Of a DNA stretch of 64,000 nucleotides, positions 1 through 8,204 are shown in pieces. Source of the stretch: Rhizobium redzepovicii (GTDB lineage: Bacteria > Pseudomonadota > Alphaproteobacteria > Rhizobiales > Rhizobiaceae); NCBI RefSeq assembly GCF_019793435.1, contig NZ_JAILYH010000009.1:239502-303501 (forward strand), written 5' to 3'. How positions within the stretch are numbered: position 1 is the first letter of the stretch; every line of letters begins with the position of its first letter. The position numbers were made by a program, and so were the translations under genes. Below the pieces are notes generated by a model that was not told where the DNA came from, made no database searches, and was given only the letters and a program-made list of their open reading frames with translations.

Positions 1-629
1 GCTTCTGGAATTCGGTGGCGATCACCCTACCCGCGGTGGCGCTCTCGGTCTTCATCGGCGCCGTCAACGGCTATGCGCTGTCGCTCTGGCGGCCGCGCGG
101 GGCAAACCTGCTCTTCGGTCTGCTGATGGCCGGCGGTCTCATCCCCTATCAGATCTTCCTCTACCCGATGGTCCGGGTGATGGCGAATATCGATCTCTAC
201 AATTCGCTCGCCGGCATCATTCTCGTGCATGTCATCTTCGGCCTGCCGCTGGTGACGCTGCTCTTCCGCAATTATTTCGTCAGCATGCCGGAAGAGCTCT
301 GCAAGGCGGCACGCGTCGACGGCGCCGGCTTCTGGCGGATCTTTTTCGAGATCATGCTGCCGATCGCCGTGCCGATGGTGGTTGTTGTCTCCATGCTGCA
401 GTTCACCGGCATCTGGAACGACTTCCTGCTCGGTCTGGTTTTTGCCGGGCGCGACAACCTGCCGATGACGGTGCAGCTCAACAATATCGTCAACACCACG
501 ATGGGCGAGCGGACCTACAACGTGAACATGGCGGCGACGATCCTCACCGCCATCGTTCCGCTCGCCATCTATTTCCTATCCGGCCGCTGGTTCGTGCGCG
601 GCATCGCCGCCGGCGCAGTCAAGGGGTAA
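1..629 (+). CDS. Carbohydrate ABC transporter permease, MalG/UgpE type (5' end outside window)
   Basis: Inner-membrane permease of a CUT1-type sugar ABC importer. The frame is already open at base 3, so the N-terminus is missing; a GTG at 15 is in frame but lies inside the conserved fold and is not taken as the start. About 208 residues remain with several hydrophobic segments. The cytoplasmic EAA loop that docks on the ATPase is visible as EELCKAARVDGAGFW, followed a few residues later by LP. The C-terminus (AGAVKG) is typical of the family. It stops 7 bp before the MalK-type ATPase, so the two are one operon; the binding protein and partner permease must lie upstream. The substrate cannot be read. 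Confidence 0.93.
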   Translation, partial: FWNSVAITLPAVALSVFIGAVNGYALSLWRPRGANLLFGLLMAGGLIPYQIFLYPMVRVMANIDLYNSLAGIILVHVIFGLPLVTLLFRNYFVSMPEELCKAARVDGAGFWRIFFEIMLPIAVPMVVVVSMLQFTGIWNDFLLGLVFAGRDNLPMTVQLNNIVNTTMGERTYNVNMAATILTAIVPLAIYFLSGRWFVRGIAAGAVKG

Positions 630-636
630 CGTTTCC

Positions 637-1719
637 ATGCAATCTGCCGTTTCCGTCAAGGACCTGAAGATCGCCTATGGCGACCATACGGTGATCGAGA
701 AGCTGTCGATCGATATCGCCCCGCAGGAATTCCTGGTGCTGCTCGGCCCTTCCGGCTGTGGCAAGTCAACGCTTCTGAGCGCAATTGCCGGCCTCCAGGA
801 TATTACATCAGGCGAGGTGTGGATCTCAGGCAAGAACGTCAGCTGGGAAGAACCGAAGGACCGCGGCATCGGCATGGTCTTTCAGTCCTATGCGCTTTAC
901 CCGCGCATGTCGGTCCGCAAGAACCTTTCCTTCGGCCTTCGTGTCGCCGGTCTGCCGAAAGCCGAGATCGAAGCCCGTGTCGCCCGAACGGCTGCCCTCC
1001 TCCATCTCGAAGCGCTGCTCGACAGGCGCCCAGCGGAGCTTTCCGGCGGCCAGCGCCAGCGTGTCGCCATCGGCCGGGCGCTGGTGCGGGAAGTCGATGT
1101 CTTCCTCTTCGACGAACCGCTGTCGAACCTCGACGCCAAGCTGCGCAACGAATTGCGCGTCGAGATCAAGAAGCTGCATCAGCGCCTCGGCAACACCATG
1201 ATCTACGTGACCCATGACCAGGTGGAGGCGCTGACGCTTGCCGACCGCATCGCCATCATGCGCGACGGTCTGATCCAACAGCTCGCTTCGCCGGCCGAGA
1301 TCTATCGCCGTCCGGCCAATCTCTTCGTCGCCGGCTTCATCGGCGCGCCGGCGATGAATTTCGTCGAAGGCCGGATCGAGCGCAGCGGCGCCTCGCCGCT
1401 CTTCCGGAGTAAAGGGCTCGCCGTCGAGCTCTCCGGCTATGCCTTTAGCGCGGGGGCGGCGGAAGGACCGGCAACACTCGGCTTTCGCCCCGAACACCTC
1501 GTGCTCGACGGGGCGACAAGCCGCCTGCCCACCATTCCCGGCCGCGTTTCCGTCGTCGAGCCGATGGGGTCGGATGCGGTCGTCTGGTTCGACTGGGCCG
1601 ATCAAAGCCTCTCGCTGAGACTCATGGGCGACGTGGATCTGCAGCCGGGCGACGCCGTGGCTCCCGGGCTCGATATCGCCAAGGCGTCGCTCTTCGGCGC
1701 CGATGGATCGCGGCTCTGA
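637..1719 (+). CDS. ABC transporter ATP-binding protein, MalK/UgpC family
   Basis: Cytoplasmic ATPase that powers the CUT1 importer whose permease ends 7 bp upstream. 360 aa, the normal length for MalK/UgpC/SmoK. Walker A GPSGCGKST is at residues 37-45, the signature LSGGQRQRVAIGRA near 135, and Walker B VFLFDEP near 155, followed by the D-loop SNLDAK and the switch histidine in YVTHDQ. The C-terminal ~100 residues form the TOBE-type regulatory domain (GFRPEHL). The start ATG follows the permease stop directly. The substrate is unknown; it probably serves the same sugar or polyol as the permease. Confidence 0.94.
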   Translation: MQSAVSVKDLKIAYGDHTVIEKLSIDIAPQEFLVLLGPSGCGKSTLLSAIAGLQDITSGEVWISGKNVSWEEPKDRGIGMVFQSYALYPRMSVRKNLSFGLRVAGLPKAEIEARVARTAALLHLEALLDRRPAELSGGQRQRVAIGRALVREVDVFLFDEPLSNLDAKLRNELRVEIKKLHQRLGNTMIYVTHDQVEALTLADRIAIMRDGLIQQLASPAEIYRRPANLFVAGFIGAPAMNFVEGRIERSGASPLFRSKGLAVELSGYAFSAGAAEGPATLGFRPEHLVLDGATSRLPTIPGRVSVVEPMGSDAVVWFDWADQSLSLRLMGDVDLQPGDAVAPGLDIAKASLFGADGSRL

Positions 1720-1803
1720 TGCGCCGCGCCTTTGTTTTCTCGCAATTGCCGGCGCGCTGCGCGCCGATTTGAGCAATTGCTCCAGGACAGGATTTGGAAA
1801 GAC

Positions 1804-3456
1804 ATGTCTGAGATCGTCTATGATGCGCTGGTGATCGGCTCCGGCGCGGCGGGTTCTTTCGCGGTCAAAGAACTGACGGCGCAAGGACTATCCGTGCTCC
1901 TTCTGGAGGCAGGTCCTGCCGTCGGGCCTCAAGATTTCGACCCTGCACGCAAGAAGGCGCCCGCCAGCAGCATCAATATCTGGGAGCGCGCCCGCGCCAC
2001 GATCAAGGGCCAACCGATCCAGGCGCGGGCGGCTTTTTTTACCGAGCGCTTCAGCCATTTCTTCGTCAACGACCACAAGAATCCCTATACGACGCCGAAG
2101 GGCGAGCCTTTCCTGTGGATCCGCGGCCGCCAGGGCGGCGGGCGTCTTCACAGTTTCGGCCGCGTGCTGCTGCGCTGGACCGACGACGATTTCAAGATCC
2201 GGTCGCGCTCTGGAAAGGGCGTGGACTGGCCGGTCTCCTATGACGAGCTCACGCCTTTTTACGACGAGGTGGAAACCTATCTCGGGCTTTACGGCAACAA
2301 GGATGATGTGCCGAGCCTGCCGGATGGCATCTATGCCAAACCGGCAGGCCTGACCCCCGCCGAGCAGATCTTCAAGCAGGCAGTCGAAAGCCGCTGGCCA
2401 GAGAGGCACGTCGTCTCCTGGCGCTACATCGCGCCGGACGCCGAACGCATGCCGCGGCCGCTCAGGGACGCCAAGGCCACCGGCCGGCTGGCGGTCCGCT
2501 ACGACGCCGTCGTTCGCCGCATCACCACCGACGAGAAAACCGGCCGCGCTACCGGCGCGGAATTCATCGATCGCAACACGGGTCATGTTTCGACTGCCCG
2601 TGCCGCAACGGTGGTTCTTTCCGCATCGCCGATCGAGAGCGTGCGGCTGCTGCTCAATTCGGTTTCGGCAAGACATCCTGACGGGCTCGGAAACAGCTCA
2701 GGCGTCCTCGGCCGCTATTTCATGGACCAGCTTCCCTGCCTCGCCTTCGGCTCCTTTTCGAAGGCGAAGGGCTGGGCGCAGGATGAATCCGCTCCGGCCG
2801 ACCCGTTCTACAATCCATCGGGCGGGATCTTCATCCCCCGCTTCGGCGAGGGTGATGCCGCCCGCGGCGATTTCGACTACCAGGGCAGCGTCGGCCGGGC
2901 GCCGGTTTCGGGAGATGCCGATGCGCGACTCGCCTTCTTCGGCTTCGGCCGAATGCTGCCCTATGCCGACAATCGCATCACCCTCGATGGCGGGCGCAAG
3001 GACGCCTGGAACATTCCCGTGCCGCATATCCGCTGCGTCATGCAGTCGGAGGAGCAGGCGCTGCTTCGCATGCAGGAGGAGACGCTGATCGCCATGGTGG
3101 GCGAGGTCGGCGGAGAACTCGAATTCATCGGCTCGCCCACCGGCCTCAAGGAGATGGGCAAGGGCGCTTTCCCCGACGCCGATGCTTTCAGCCGCTTCAT
3201 GTTTCGCACATGGTTTCGCAAGACCATGTGCATGGGTGCGGCAATCCACGAAACCGGCGGTGCCCGCATGGGCGAAAGCCCGGACGTGTCGGTGCTCAAC
3301 CCTTTCAACCAGGTCTGGGATGCCCCGAACCTCATCGTCACCGACGCCAGCGCCTTTCCCGGCAGCGGCATCGCCGGCACGACGCTCACCGTCATGGCCC
3401 TGACGATCCGCGCCTGCCGAAACCTGGTCGACCGGTACCGGGCGGAACAGCTTTAA
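1804..3456 (+). CDS. GMC-family FAD-dependent oxidoreductase
   Basis: Flavin-dependent alcohol or sugar dehydrogenase of the glucose-methanol-choline family, 550 aa. The N-terminal dinucleotide fold carries GSGAAG at residues 12-17 and a downstream LLEAGP. The C-terminal GMC block has IHETGGARMG (around residue 482, with the active-site His) and PGSGIAGTTLTVMA near 518, the FAD-binding end. The ATG at 1804 is preferred over an upstream in-frame GTG at 1732 because the GxGxxG fold then starts at the expected distance and GGATTTGGAAAG precedes it. It lies 84 bp after the ABC ATPase and may oxidise the imported sugar or polyol (inference). A signal peptide is not obvious. Confidence 0.9.
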   Translation: MSEIVYDALVIGSGAAGSFAVKELTAQGLSVLLLEAGPAVGPQDFDPARKKAPASSINIWERARATIKGQPIQARAAFFTERFSHFFVNDHKNPYTTPKGEPFLWIRGRQGGGRLHSFGRVLLRWTDDDFKIRSRSGKGVDWPVSYDELTPFYDEVETYLGLYGNKDDVPSLPDGIYAKPAGLTPAEQIFKQAVESRWPERHVVSWRYIAPDAERMPRPLRDAKATGRLAVRYDAVVRRITTDEKTGRATGAEFIDRNTGHVSTARAATVVLSASPIESVRLLLNSVSARHPDGLGNSSGVLGRYFMDQLPCLAFGSFSKAKGWAQDESAPADPFYNPSGGIFIPRFGEGDAARGDFDYQGSVGRAPVSGDADARLAFFGFGRMLPYADNRITLDGGRKDAWNIPVPHIRCVMQSEEQALLRMQEETLIAMVGEVGGELEFIGSPTGLKEMGKGAFPDADAFSRFMFRTWFRKTMCMGAAIHETGGARMGESPDVSVLNPFNQVWDAPNLIVTDASAFPGSGIAGTTLTVMALTIRACRNLVDRYRAEQL

Positions 3457-3565
3457 GGCGTGCTTGGAACGAGAGGCGGGGGTAACCGTTTCAGCTCGAT
3501 CAGTGGTCGTCATATAACCTTCGCACTGACATGCTCCTGTCAACAAAAGCAGGAAGGGAAAAACC

Positions 3566-4480
3566 ATGTCGCAATCACATCAGGACCAGCTCAGCCGGAT
3601 AAAGGCCGAAATCGCCGACAGCTTCGATGAGGAGCTGGAAATGCAGATGGAGGAGGACCGGCTGGACGATCTGGTCGCCGAGGGAATGTCGGAACCGGCC
3701 GAGCAGACGCTCGAGCGAAAGATCTATTTCCGCGAACTCTTCCGGCTGCAGCACGAACTGGTGCGGCTGCAGGATTGGGTGCAGCACAAGAAGCTGAAGG
3801 TCGTCGTGCTTTTCGAGGGCCGGGATTCGGCCGGCAAGGGCGGCGCGATCAAGCGCGTCACCCAGAGGCTCAATCCGCGCGTCTGCCGCACCGTCGCGCT
3901 GCCCGCCCCGACCGAGCGGGAGCGCCATCAATGGTATTTCCAGCGTTACGTCCCGCATCTCCCAACCGCTGGCGAGATCGTGCTCTTCGACCGCAGCTGG
4001 TACAATCGCGCCGGCGTCGAGCGCGTCATGGGGTTCTGCACCCCGGAAGAACTCGAGGAGTTCTTCCGCTCGGTGCCTGAATTCGAACGGATGCTGGTCC
4101 GCTCCGGCATCGTGCTGATCAAATACTGGTTTTCGATCACCGATGAGGAGCAGGAATTCCGCTTCAAGATGCGCATCCACGATCCGCTGAAGCAGTGGAA
4201 ACTTTCACCGATGGATATGGAAAGCCGTGTCCACTGGGAGGAATATACCAAGGCCAAGGAAGAAATGCTGGCGCGCACCCACAGCAAGGATGCACCCTGG
4301 TGGGTGGTGCAGGCGGTGGACAAAAAACGGGCGCGATTGAACTGCATCGCCCATCTGCTCGAGCAGATCCCTTACGAGGATGTTCCGAAACCGGATATCG
4401 AGCTGCCGGATCGTATCCGCCACGCCGACTATAACAGGGCGCCGGTTCCGCCTGAAATGCACGTGCCGGAGCGATATTGA
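3566..4480 (+). CDS. ppk2: Polyphosphate kinase 2
   Basis: PPK2 transfers phosphate between polyphosphate and nucleotides in the cytoplasm. 304 aa, a single-domain enzyme of normal size. The Walker A-like FEGRDSAGKGGAIK is near residues 84-97, the lid region holds TERERHQWYFQRYV, and the Walker B-like LFDRSWYNRAGVE is near 140. The acidic N-terminal helix (about residues 8-40) is common in rhizobial members. The ATG is preceded by AGGAAGGG. It stands alone, about 110 bp after the GMC gene, so it probably has its own promoter. Whether it prefers ADP, GDP or AMP cannot be judged by eye. Confidence 0.95.
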   Translation: MSQSHQDQLSRIKAEIADSFDEELEMQMEEDRLDDLVAEGMSEPAEQTLERKIYFRELFRLQHELVRLQDWVQHKKLKVVVLFEGRDSAGKGGAIKRVTQRLNPRVCRTVALPAPTERERHQWYFQRYVPHLPTAGEIVLFDRSWYNRAGVERVMGFCTPEELEEFFRSVPEFERMLVRSGIVLIKYWFSITDEEQEFRFKMRIHDPLKQWKLSPMDMESRVHWEEYTKAKEEMLARTHSKDAPWWVVQAVDKKRARLNCIAHLLEQIPYEDVPKPDIELPDRIRHADYNRAPVPPEMHVPERY

Positions 4481-4601
4481 GGCATAACTCTACCGGCCTT
4501 CACGGTCGCAGATGACGAGCGGACTCCAGCTTCGCCGAAGTTTCGGCTATCGCTATCCCACGTGTGAGCATGGTGCAGCGATAGTGCGCGGCCTTAGAAG
4601 A

Positions 4602-5477
4602 TCAGGCGGCGATGTTTCCGATTTGGTTGAGTTCGTCGATAGTCTCATCCGGCAGAACGAGCGCGGCAGCGGCGAGGTTTTCCCTCAGATGGCCAACGGA
4701 CGAGGTGCCGGGGATCAGCAGGATGTGCGGCGCGCGGCGTAGCAGCCAGGCGAGTGCCACCTGCATGGGCGTGGCATCAAGGCGTGCGGCGACATCGGAC
4801 AGGGTGGACGACTGCAGCGGGGTGAAGCCGCCGAGCGGGAAGAAGGGCACATAAGCGGTGCCATCGCGGGCGAGTTCGTCGATCAGGCGATCGTCGGCCC
4901 GGTGCGCAAGATTGTACTGGTTCTGCACGCAGACAATCTCGGTGATCCCGCGCCCTTCGGCGATCTGCTTCGATGTGGCGTTGCTTAAGCCCACGTGACG
5001 GACCAAGCCCTGCCGCTGGAGATCGGCAAGCACCGTCAGGGGTGCTTCTATCGAGCCTTCCGCGGGGCCATGAACGTCGAACATGATTCTGAGGTTGACG
5101 ACGTCAAGCACCTCAAGCCCTAAATTACGAAGATTGTCGTGGACCGCCGCCGTCAGTTCTTCCGGTGAAAAGGCAGGGTTCCATGATCCATCCGTGCCGC
5201 GTCGTGCGCCGAGCTTGGTGACGATGACAAGGTCGTCACGATAAGGATGGAGCGCTTCACGGATGATCTGGTTGGTGACGTGCGGACCATAAAAATCGCT
5301 GGTGTCGATGTGGTCTACGCCGCTCTCAACCGCCTCGCGCAACACGGCCAAGGCCGCGCCATGATCCCTGGGCGGGCCAAAGACGCCTGGCCCGGCAAGC
5401 TGCATGGCTCCGTAGCCGAGGCGCTTCACGTTGCGGTCGCCGAGTTTGAAGGTTCCGGATTGATCGATGATGGACAT
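4602..5477 (-). CDS. Aldo/keto reductase, YdbC-like
   Basis: NADPH-dependent aldo/keto reductase, 291 aa. The start MSIIDQSGTFKLGDRNVKRL closely resembles E. coli YdbC. The catalytic Asp and Tyr are in HIDTSDFYG and the Lys in VTKLG. The strand that usually carries the catalytic His (normally IHWP) reads DVVNLRI, as in the YdbC subgroup. The open frame continues far upstream, but ATG 5477 is chosen because AAAGGAG lies just in front of it and the fold begins there. It is divergent from a LysR gene 96 bp away, the classic arrangement for a regulator and its target. The physiological substrate is unknown. Confidence 0.92.
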   Translation of the reverse strand: MSIIDQSGTFKLGDRNVKRLGYGAMQLAGPGVFGPPRDHGAALAVLREAVESGVDHIDTSDFYGPHVTNQIIREALHPYRDDLVIVTKLGARRGTDGSWNPAFSPEELTAAVHDNLRNLGLEVLDVVNLRIMFDVHGPAEGSIEAPLTVLADLQRQGLVRHVGLSNATSKQIAEGRGITEIVCVQNQYNLAHRADDRLIDELARDGTAYVPFFPLGGFTPLQSSTLSDVAARLDATPMQVALAWLLRRAPHILLIPGTSSVGHLRENLAAAALVLPDETIDELNQIGNIAA

Positions 5478-5545
5478 GACCTCACTCCTTTCAAGAGATG
5501 ACGCCAAGATAGGCGTTGTCGGCGTGCTTGATAATTCGCTACAAT

Positions 5546-5562
5546 CCGCACAGGCTGTGCGG
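5546..5562. promoter_or_regulatory. Inverted repeat in the divergent aldo/keto reductase-LysR promoter
   Basis: Perfect 7-bp arms CCGCACA and TGTGCGG separated by GGC, ending 11 bp before the LysR start codon. Position and symmetry suit an autoregulatory LysR operator controlling both divergent genes. This is inference from layout only. Confidence 0.45.
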
Positions 5563-5573
5563 AGTGGCGAACA

Positions 5574-6485
5574 GTGAAAGTCGATTTGGGCGATCTCAAT
5601 GCCTTCGTTGCGGTGGCGCGGGCCGGTGGTTTTCGCGAGGGCGCGCGTGTAAGCGGCGGCAGTGCTTCCTTCCTCAGCGAGGCGGTGCGTCGGCTGGAGG
5701 CCGAGCTCGGCGTCAGGCTCTTCAACCGCACGACACGCAGCGTCGTTCCGACCGAAGCGGGTAGAGGCTTGCTGGAGCGGCTCGGCCCTGCGCTGACCGA
5801 GGTGGAGTCTGCGCTCGACGTGGTCAACGGATTTCGCGACCGGCCGGCCGGCTCGCTGCGGCTCAATGTACCGGTCAGCGCGGCGCGGCTGGTGCTGCCC
5901 GCCATCGTTCCGCCGTTCCTCGAAGCCTATCCCGACATTCGCCTTGAGGTGATCACCGAGGAGAGTTTCGTCGATGTGCTCGCTGCCGGGTGCGATGCCG
6001 GCATCCGCTACGACGAACGGCTGGAGCAGGATATGATCGCCGTGCCGATCGGGCCGCGTGTCCAGCGCTTCGCCACCGCAGCTTCGCCTGTCTATCTCGA
6101 TCGCCATGGCCGGCCGCAGCATCCGAGCGAACTGCTCGGCCATGCCTGCCTGCTGGGCCGTTTTGCCAGCGGCGCGCTGACGACGCCATGGGAGTTCGAG
6201 CGAGACGGTGAGGTGGTGCGGGTCGAACCGTCAGGACCGTTGATCGTCAGGGTCGGCGGGGCGACCGATCTGACCGTCGACGCAGCGATCTCGGGCACCG
6301 GAATCATTTGCGTATTCGAGGACTGGCTGCGCCCCCACCTCGACACCGGCGCCCTCGAGCCCATCCTGGAACCCTGGTGGCAGCGCTTTTCCGGGCCGTT
6401 TCTCTATTACCCCGGACGGCGACTGGTGCCGGCGCCGCTCAGGGCATTTATCGATTTCGTCAAGGCCTCGAACAGGCAGGCTTGA
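5574..6485 (+). CDS. LysR-family transcriptional regulator
   Basis: DNA-binding regulator, 303 aa, with the N-terminal winged helix-turn-helix (residues about 1-60, including GSASFLSEAVRRLEAELGVR and FNRTTRSV) and a C-terminal periplasmic-binding-like effector domain. Translation starts at a GTG just after the inverted repeat at 5546-5562. Divergent transcription from the YdbC-like reductase suggests that gene is its target. It converges on the FMN protein gene with only 15 bp between the stops. Effector unknown. Confidence 0.93.
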   Translation: MKVDLGDLNAFVAVARAGGFREGARVSGGSASFLSEAVRRLEAELGVRLFNRTTRSVVPTEAGRGLLERLGPALTEVESALDVVNGFRDRPAGSLRLNVPVSAARLVLPAIVPPFLEAYPDIRLEVITEESFVDVLAAGCDAGIRYDERLEQDMIAVPIGPRVQRFATAASPVYLDRHGRPQHPSELLGHACLLGRFASGALTTPWEFERDGEVVRVEPSGPLIVRVGGATDLTVDAAISGTGIICVFEDWLRPHLDTGALEPILEPWWQRFSGPFLYYPGRRLVPAPLRAFIDFVKASNRQA

Positions 6486-6500
6486 ACAGCGCTGGATCCG

Positions 6501-6980
6501 TCAAAGCTGGACCTCGGCATTGTCGCCCATATCGGGCTTGCTGTTCGAGACCGCTGCGGCGGCCATCTTGATATAGCTGATGATCGTGCCTGGACTGTCC
6601 CAGTATTCGGCCGAAGACGGGGTCATCTTGAGGATGCGGATGGAAGGATCGTCGGGATTGTCCCACCACGCCTTGGCCGGCGTCGCCCATAATTCCCTGA
6701 TCTTTTCGCGGTCGTTCTGCACCTCGGCCGTGCCCGACAGAGAAACGTATTTCTGCCCCTTGGTATCGGCAAAGGCGAGGCACACATTTGGCCAGCGGGC
6801 GATCTCATCGTCCTTGTGGCTGGCCACATCGGTCAGAAAATAGACCGCGTTCTCGAGCTGCGCGCTATAGGCGGACATCGGGCGGGCACGCAGATCGTCA
6901 CCGTTGCGGGTCGTCAGCATGCAAAACCCTATTCTGTCGATCAGTTCCCATACCCGCGTCGCATTGTTATGCTCGGCCAT
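6501..6980 (-). CDS. Pyridoxamine 5'-phosphate oxidase-like / general stress FMN-binding protein
   Basis: Small split-barrel flavin-binding protein, 159 aa, of the general stress protein 26 / PNPOx-like group. Seen: LIDRIGFCMLTTRNGDDLRARPM near the N-terminus, then YFLTDVASHKDDEI, and PNVCLAFADTKGQKYVSLSGTAEV in the barrel; the chain ends with a region around SSAEYWDSPGTIISYIKM. ATG 6980 is chosen because GGAG lies 6 bp upstream; the two earlier in-frame ATGs (6986, 6992) lack a comparable site. The role is presumably redox or stress related; no partner gene is evident. Confidence 0.88.
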   Translation of the reverse strand: MAEHNNATRVWELIDRIGFCMLTTRNGDDLRARPMSAYSAQLENAVYFLTDVASHKDDEIARWPNVCLAFADTKGQKYVSLSGTAEVQNDREKIRELWATPAKAWWDNPDDPSIRILKMTPSSAEYWDSPGTIISYIKMAAAAVSNSKPDMGDNAEVQL

Positions 6981-7075
6981 CGTCATCTCCATTTGGCAAG
7001 AGGAGACGAAGTAACCATTTGCCGTGGCCAATGTTCCGCAAACTCGACCACTGCCACCGTCCCTGCGCTTGTTTC

Positions 7076-7270
7076 TCAATGCACGCTTGGGGTTTCCATG
7101 ACCATTGCGAAGTCTTCAGCGACCAGTTCGCTGACGGCGATGAGAATTTCCTCGCGGGAAAAGCCTGAGATCAACGCGCGTTGGATGAGATCCTGCAGAT
7201 CCGGCTCCACGACATCGCGGCAATCCTCGAGGCGTTCTTCTGAAACGGTGAGGCTATTCAATTCGTCCAT
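7076..7270 (-). CDS. Small conserved-type hypothetical protein
   Basis: 64 aa, acidic, beginning MDELNSLTVSEERLEDCRD. Its second half (ALISGFSREEILIAVSELVAED) looks helical. ATG 7270 is preceded by AAAGGACAG. Codon use matches its neighbours, and it lies between the FMN stress protein and rpsU, all on the minus strand. No domain is recognised and no function is proposed. Confidence 0.6.
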   Translation of the reverse strand: MDELNSLTVSEERLEDCRDVVEPDLQDLIQRALISGFSREEILIAVSELVAEDFAMVMETPSVH

Positions 7271-7343
7271 TGTCTGTCCTTTCCAGGGAATGCAACCGTC
7301 GAAGCTCGGCAAGCCGGTCGTACGCTCTTTGACTGGAATTGCT

Positions 7344-7577
7344 CTAACGGGCGGCCGTCCGCTTCGGCTTGGCGATCAGGCCTTCGCGCTGCAGCTGCTT
7401 GCGTGCCGCCTTACGCTGCCGGCTGATCGCCTGCGCCTTTTCCCTGACGCGCCGTTCGGAAGGTTTCTCATAGGCGCGCCGTTCCTTCATTTCGCGGAAC
7501 AGGCCTTCGCGCTGCATTTTCTTTTTCAAGACCCTGAGGGCCTGATCGACATTGTTGTCTCTGACAACTACCTGCAT
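7344..7577 (-). CDS. rpsU: 30S ribosomal protein S21
   Basis: Small basic ribosomal protein of the 30S subunit, 77 aa. Begins MQVVVRDNNVDQALRVLKKK, continues with REGLFREMKERRAYEKPSE, and has the Arg/Lys-rich tail (RQRKAARKQLQREG) typical of alphaproteobacterial S21. GGAGAA precedes the ATG. A plasmid location implies a paralogue beside a chromosomal copy, which is common in rhizobia. A small open frame starts 27 bp upstream and may share the transcript. Confidence 0.95.
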   Translation of the reverse strand: MQVVVRDNNVDQALRVLKKKMQREGLFREMKERRAYEKPSERRVREKAQAISRQRKAARKQLQREGLIAKPKRTAAR

Positions 7578-7603
7578 TTCGAATTCTCCGATGTAAGGGA
7601 CGC

Positions 7604-7756
7604 TTAACCGAGCTGCTCGGCGATGAGCGCCTGCAATTCACGGCGGGTGAGAAGGCATGGAAATGGCTTCCAAGTCTTGGCAGCGCGGCGAACGGTCTCG
7701 TCACCCTCACGCGAGTTCACCGCCGCAATCGCGGTGGCTGTATTGGTATTGATCAA
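7604..7756 (-). CDS. Possible 50-aa protein upstream of rpsU (TTG start)
   Basis: An open frame with a TTG start at 7756 preceded by AAAGGA at a 7-bp spacing. It encodes a 50-residue peptide starting MINTNTATAIAAVNSREGDE and ending with a basic, structured-looking part (RRAAKTWKPFPCLLTRRELQ, then ALIAEQLG). It would be the first gene of an rpsU transcript. Support is the ribosome site and protein-like composition. There is no recognised domain, and the TTG start leaves doubt. Confidence 0.38.
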   Translation of the reverse strand: MINTNTATAIAAVNSREGDETVRRAAKTWKPFPCLLTRRELQALIAEQLG

Positions 7757-8204
7757 AAAGAAATCCTTTACCGGCCATTGCCGGCTTCATCGATTGTTTT
7801 GGATTTGACCACCGCGCTGCCTCAAGGGCGTGCGCCGATTCAGCCGATGTACAAGCGTCCCGTTCCTAAGCCTGCGACGGCTTCGAGTTCCACTTTGGCC
7901 CTAAAATAGTTGGCGTGGCGTGCAATTGCAACAGCTGAGCCGGATCGTTCGGTTTCAGGGCCCGGAATCACCCTTAGATATATTCATTGCGGATGTTCAA
8001 GTTTGCCGGGTATAGATTCGCTCGAATTTTCTTCAATTTGGCGTGAAAACGAAATTATTCGCCCAGAAATTAAGCAACGCCTGTATCGGTGATGACATTA
8101 ACCTTTCATTAAATAACCTATTGACTTGCAGTATTAATAGGTTGTTAAAGGGGCCGCTTGCTGAGGTCAAAACTGACCCGCCATAATAATTTAAGGAGAG
8201 AGCG
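7757..8204. other. Intergenic region upstream of rapA
   Basis: About 450 bp without a convincing gene. The last ~120 bp are AT-rich and hold an inverted repeat (8115-8143) and the strong Shine-Dalgarno TTAAGGAGAG at 8191. Short frames here lack ribosome sites and are not called. Confidence 0.6.
8115..8143. promoter_or_regulatory. Inverted repeat upstream of rapA
   Basis: Arms AACCTATT and AATAGGTT, 8 bp each and perfect, 13 bp apart, about 62 bp before the rapA start. TTGACT at 8121 resembles a -35 element but no good -10 follows at 16-18 bp. It could be an operator or an mRNA leader hairpin. Confidence 0.4.

Noticed and set aside
1732..1803. Longer start for the GMC oxidoreductase
   Set aside because: The extra residues are Arg/Cys-rich, precede the Rossmann fold and lack a better ribosome site than ATG 1804.
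826..1884. Long minus-strand open frame opposite the MalK-type gene
   Set aside because: Antisense shadow caused by high GC; no motifs, while the plus strand carries all ABC ATPase motifs.
5478..6143. Long minus-strand extension in frame with the aldo/keto reductase
   Set aside because: It runs antisense to the LysR gene; the reductase fold and Shine-Dalgarno sequence place the start at 5477.
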